The notes below the pieces were generated by a model. The model saw nothing but the letters and a program-made list of their open reading frames with translations. It made no database searches and was not told where the DNA came from. A stretch of DNA of 64,000 bases from an uncultured Collinsella sp. Lineage in GTDB: Bacteria; Actinomycetota; Coriobacteriia; Coriobacteriales; Coriobacteriaceae. Location: assembly GCA_958354105.1 (NCBI GenBank), contig CATWVA010000007.1, positions 9,069-73,068 on the forward strand. Direction: 5' to 3'. A program made the position numbers and the translations under genes. The stretch's first letter is position 1, and every line of letters starts with the position of its first letter. Of this stretch, positions 62,371 through 64,000 are shown piece by piece.

Positions 62371-63438
62371 TTAGTCCTCGGCGTTATAGCCAAAGCGGCG
62401 AATCTGGGCCTCGTCGTCACGCCAGCCGGCCTTGACCTTCACGTCCATCTCCAAAAAGACCTGGGTGCCAAAGATGCGCTCAAGGTCGCGACGGGCGTCG
62501 ATGCCGATATGTTTGATCATCTCGCCGCCCTTGCCGATGATGATGCCCTTTTGGCCCTCGCGCTCGACGTAAATGGTGGCGTGCACGCGCAGCACCTTCT
62601 TGGTCTGCTCAAGCGCATCGCAAATCACGCCCACGGAGTGCGGGATCTCATCACGGGTGCGGCGCAAGACCTTCTCGCGCACAAACTCGGCAACGAGCGT
62701 CTCATCGGAAGCGTCGGTACCCATGTCCTCGGGGAACCAACGCGGACCCTCGGGCAAAAAGTGCGCAACGGTCTCGATGAAGGCATCGACGTTAAAGTTC
62801 TTGACCGACGACGTCACGATCTCGTCGTCATATTCCATAAGCTCGTGGGCGGCCTTAAGCTGCTCCATGACCTGTGCGGGGTCGGCTTCATCGGCCTTGG
62901 TGAGCACCAGGACCTTCTTGGAACGGGCATTCTTGACACGCTCGGCAACCCAGGCGTCTCCCCTGCCGATCGGTTTGGTGGCATCAATCAAAAACGCGAC
63001 AACATCGACATCGTTCAGCTCGAACAGCGCGCTCTTGTTGAGCTCGGAGCCCAGGCCGTCCTTGGGCTTATGGATACCCGGGGTATCGACAAAGACCAGC
63101 TGGTAGCCGGGGCGGTTGACGACGGCGCGCATGCGGCGGCGGGTCGTCTGGGCCACCGGCGAGGTGATGGCGACCTTTTTGCCATAGCAGGCGTTGAGCA
63201 GCGTGGACTTGCCGGCGTTGGGGCGGCCGACCAGGGCCACAAAGCCGCTGCGGAAACCAGGCTCAACGTCGCCAAAGCCCGCGAGGTTGTCGTCCTCGTC
63301 GCACAGGGCGTCGAGCTCCTCGTCGCTCATGCCCTCAAACGGGTCGAACTCCTCGACCTCATCGCAATCCTCGGTCGCCTTAGCATCCAGGGACTCTTCG
63401 TCCAAAATCTCATCGGTAGGCTGCATATTGTCGGACAT
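62371..63438 (-). CDS. era: GTPase Era
   Basis: A 355-residue GTPase for 16S rRNA maturation. GTPase motifs GRPNAGKST, DTPGIHKPKDGLG and TKAD, then a KH domain (EREGQKGIIIGKGGEMIKHIG). An acidic extension of about 60 residues (rich in Asp/Glu) precedes the usual start and makes this protein longer than the typical 300 residues. Confidence 0.96.
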   Translation of the reverse strand: MSDNMQPTDEILDEESLDAKATEDCDEVEEFDPFEGMSDEELDALCDEDDNLAGFGDVEPGFRSGFVALVGRPNAGKSTLLNACYGKKVAITSPVAQTTRRRMRAVVNRPGYQLVFVDTPGIHKPKDGLGSELNKSALFELNDVDVVAFLIDATKPIGRGDAWVAERVKNARSKKVLVLTKADEADPAQVMEQLKAAHELMEYDDEIVTSSVKNFNVDAFIETVAHFLPEGPRWFPEDMGTDASDETLVAEFVREKVLRRTRDEIPHSVGVICDALEQTKKVLRVHATIYVEREGQKGIIIGKGGEMIKHIGIDARRDLERIFGTQVFLEMDVKVKAGWRDDEAQIRRFGYNAED

Positions 63439-63450
63439 GGGAATCCCTTT

Positions 63451-63828
63451 CTAAATAAAGCCGAGCGCGTGGGCAAATACCAGCAAGCCCACAATCGCGG
63501 CGGTGATTGAAAGTACGTATACCGAGGCGGCGGCGATGTCCTTGGCGCGTTTTGCCAGCGGATGGAGCTCCTGGGTCGCCAGATCGACGATGGCCTCCAT
63601 GGCGGTATTGCACAGCTCGCCGTGAATCACCAGGCCGCAGCAGATGATAATCGTGGCCCACTCGGCAATGTCGAGCCCCACAATGCAGCCGGCAATGACG
63701 GTGCACACGCCTGCCACGAGCATGACCTTAATGTTGCGCTCGGTCTTGACGGCGGTGACGAAGCCCTCCATGGCGTAGGAGAACGACTTTAAAAAGGACG
63801 GATGGTCCTTGTTCGATCCGGGAATCAT
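63451..63828 (-). CDS. dgkA: Diacylglycerol/undecaprenol kinase family protein
   Basis: A 125-residue membrane protein with three hydrophobic segments and the DgkA signature GELCNTAMEAIVDL with its metal-binding Glu. Gram-positive members phosphorylate undecaprenol. It sits between ybeY and era, the conserved place. Confidence 0.93.
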   Translation of the reverse strand: MIPGSNKDHPSFLKSFSYAMEGFVTAVKTERNIKVMLVAGVCTVIAGCIVGLDIAEWATIIICCGLVIHGELCNTAMEAIVDLATQELHPLAKRAKDIAAASVYVLSITAAIVGLLVFAHALGFI

Positions 63829-63837
63829 AGACGGCTC

Positions 63838-64000
63838 CTAGTCGTGGGCGTGGTTGGTGATGGGGCCGACGTGGACTAGCTTGGGGTCCTCGCCGCGCTC
63901 GAGCGCCAGATCGCGCAGGATGGCGTCCTCGCGGGCCTCCATGACCTCGGCCTCGTCGTCCTCGATATGGTCATACCCCAGCAGGTGTAGCATGCCGTGT
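63838..64000 (-). CDS. ybeY: Endoribonuclease YbeY (3' part, cut by window end)
   Basis: The last 53 codons are inside the window. They start with [11 protein letters not shown], the zinc-binding C-terminal motif of YbeY, and end [10 protein letters not shown] with TAG at 63838. The 5' part lies beyond 64000. It acts in 16S rRNA processing. Confidence 0.92.
   Translation of the reverse strand, partial: HGMLHLLGYDHIEDDEAEVMEAREDAILRDLALERGEDPKLVHVGPITNHAHD

Overview
The window looks like a chromosomal segment from a high-GC Coriobacteriia species, most likely Collinsella or a close relative. I infer this from gene content and order (scpA-scpB-rluB-cmk-der; a GarA-type FHA gene followed by a MerR gene; recX-recA-cinA-pgsA-rimO-yajQ-rodZ-ftsK-rnj-pnp-rpsO-recO-era-dgkA-ybeY) and from actinobacterial-style LexA boxes. 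No database search was possible.

Layout. 1-1.15 kb: two near-identical tRNA-Ala(GGC) transcription units flank an opposite-strand tRNA with a CAT anticodon. 1.2-18.3 kb: a dense plus-strand block of 18 housekeeping genes (an ABC-F translation factor, chromosome segregation, rRNA modification, phospholipid and isoprenoid synthesis, the Der GTPase, rpe, a cysteine desulfurase, coaBC), followed by tRNA-Pro(GGG). 18.4-28.7 kb: an accessory stretch beginning at that tRNA. Its first half holds a probable phase-variable pilin-like protein with a DUF6273 lectin-like domain, a zinc-ribbon/TPR membrane protein, a frameshifted small membrane gene and a decayed second DUF6273 gene. Its second half is an extremely GC-rich six-gene LanFEG-type ABC exporter/YxeA/two-component cluster. 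28.7-36.8 kb: mixed cell-envelope and metabolic genes, including a GarA/MerR pair, apt, an NlpC/P60 hydrolase, degV, a DUF1836 regulator, trxB and a MGDG-synthase-like glycosyltransferase. 37.2-64 kb: mostly minus strand, with dut-nrdR, the divergent SOS pair yneA-like/lexA, tRNA modification and hflX, spoVS, RNase Y, recA-recX, and then the run from cinA up to ybeY, which is cut by the window end.

Regulation visible in the sequence: three LexA boxes lie between the yneA-like gene and lexA, and one sits exactly in the 17-bp spacer of the recA promoter, so an SOS circuit is encoded here. Three RNA-turnover enzymes (RNase Y, RNase J, PNPase) lie within 16 kb; rny has a long structured leader.

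The most unusual content is intergenic. Two unrelated families of large hairpin elements occur as pairs: 36807-36910 with 37070-37172, and 58340-58472 with 58601-58741. Within each pair the centre is conserved, while the long outer arms are unrelated in sequence yet perfectly (or all but one base) self-complementary. In the second pair all ten substitutions between the two 69-nt cores fall in predicted stems. I see no CRISPR array, prophage, integrase or insertion sequence.
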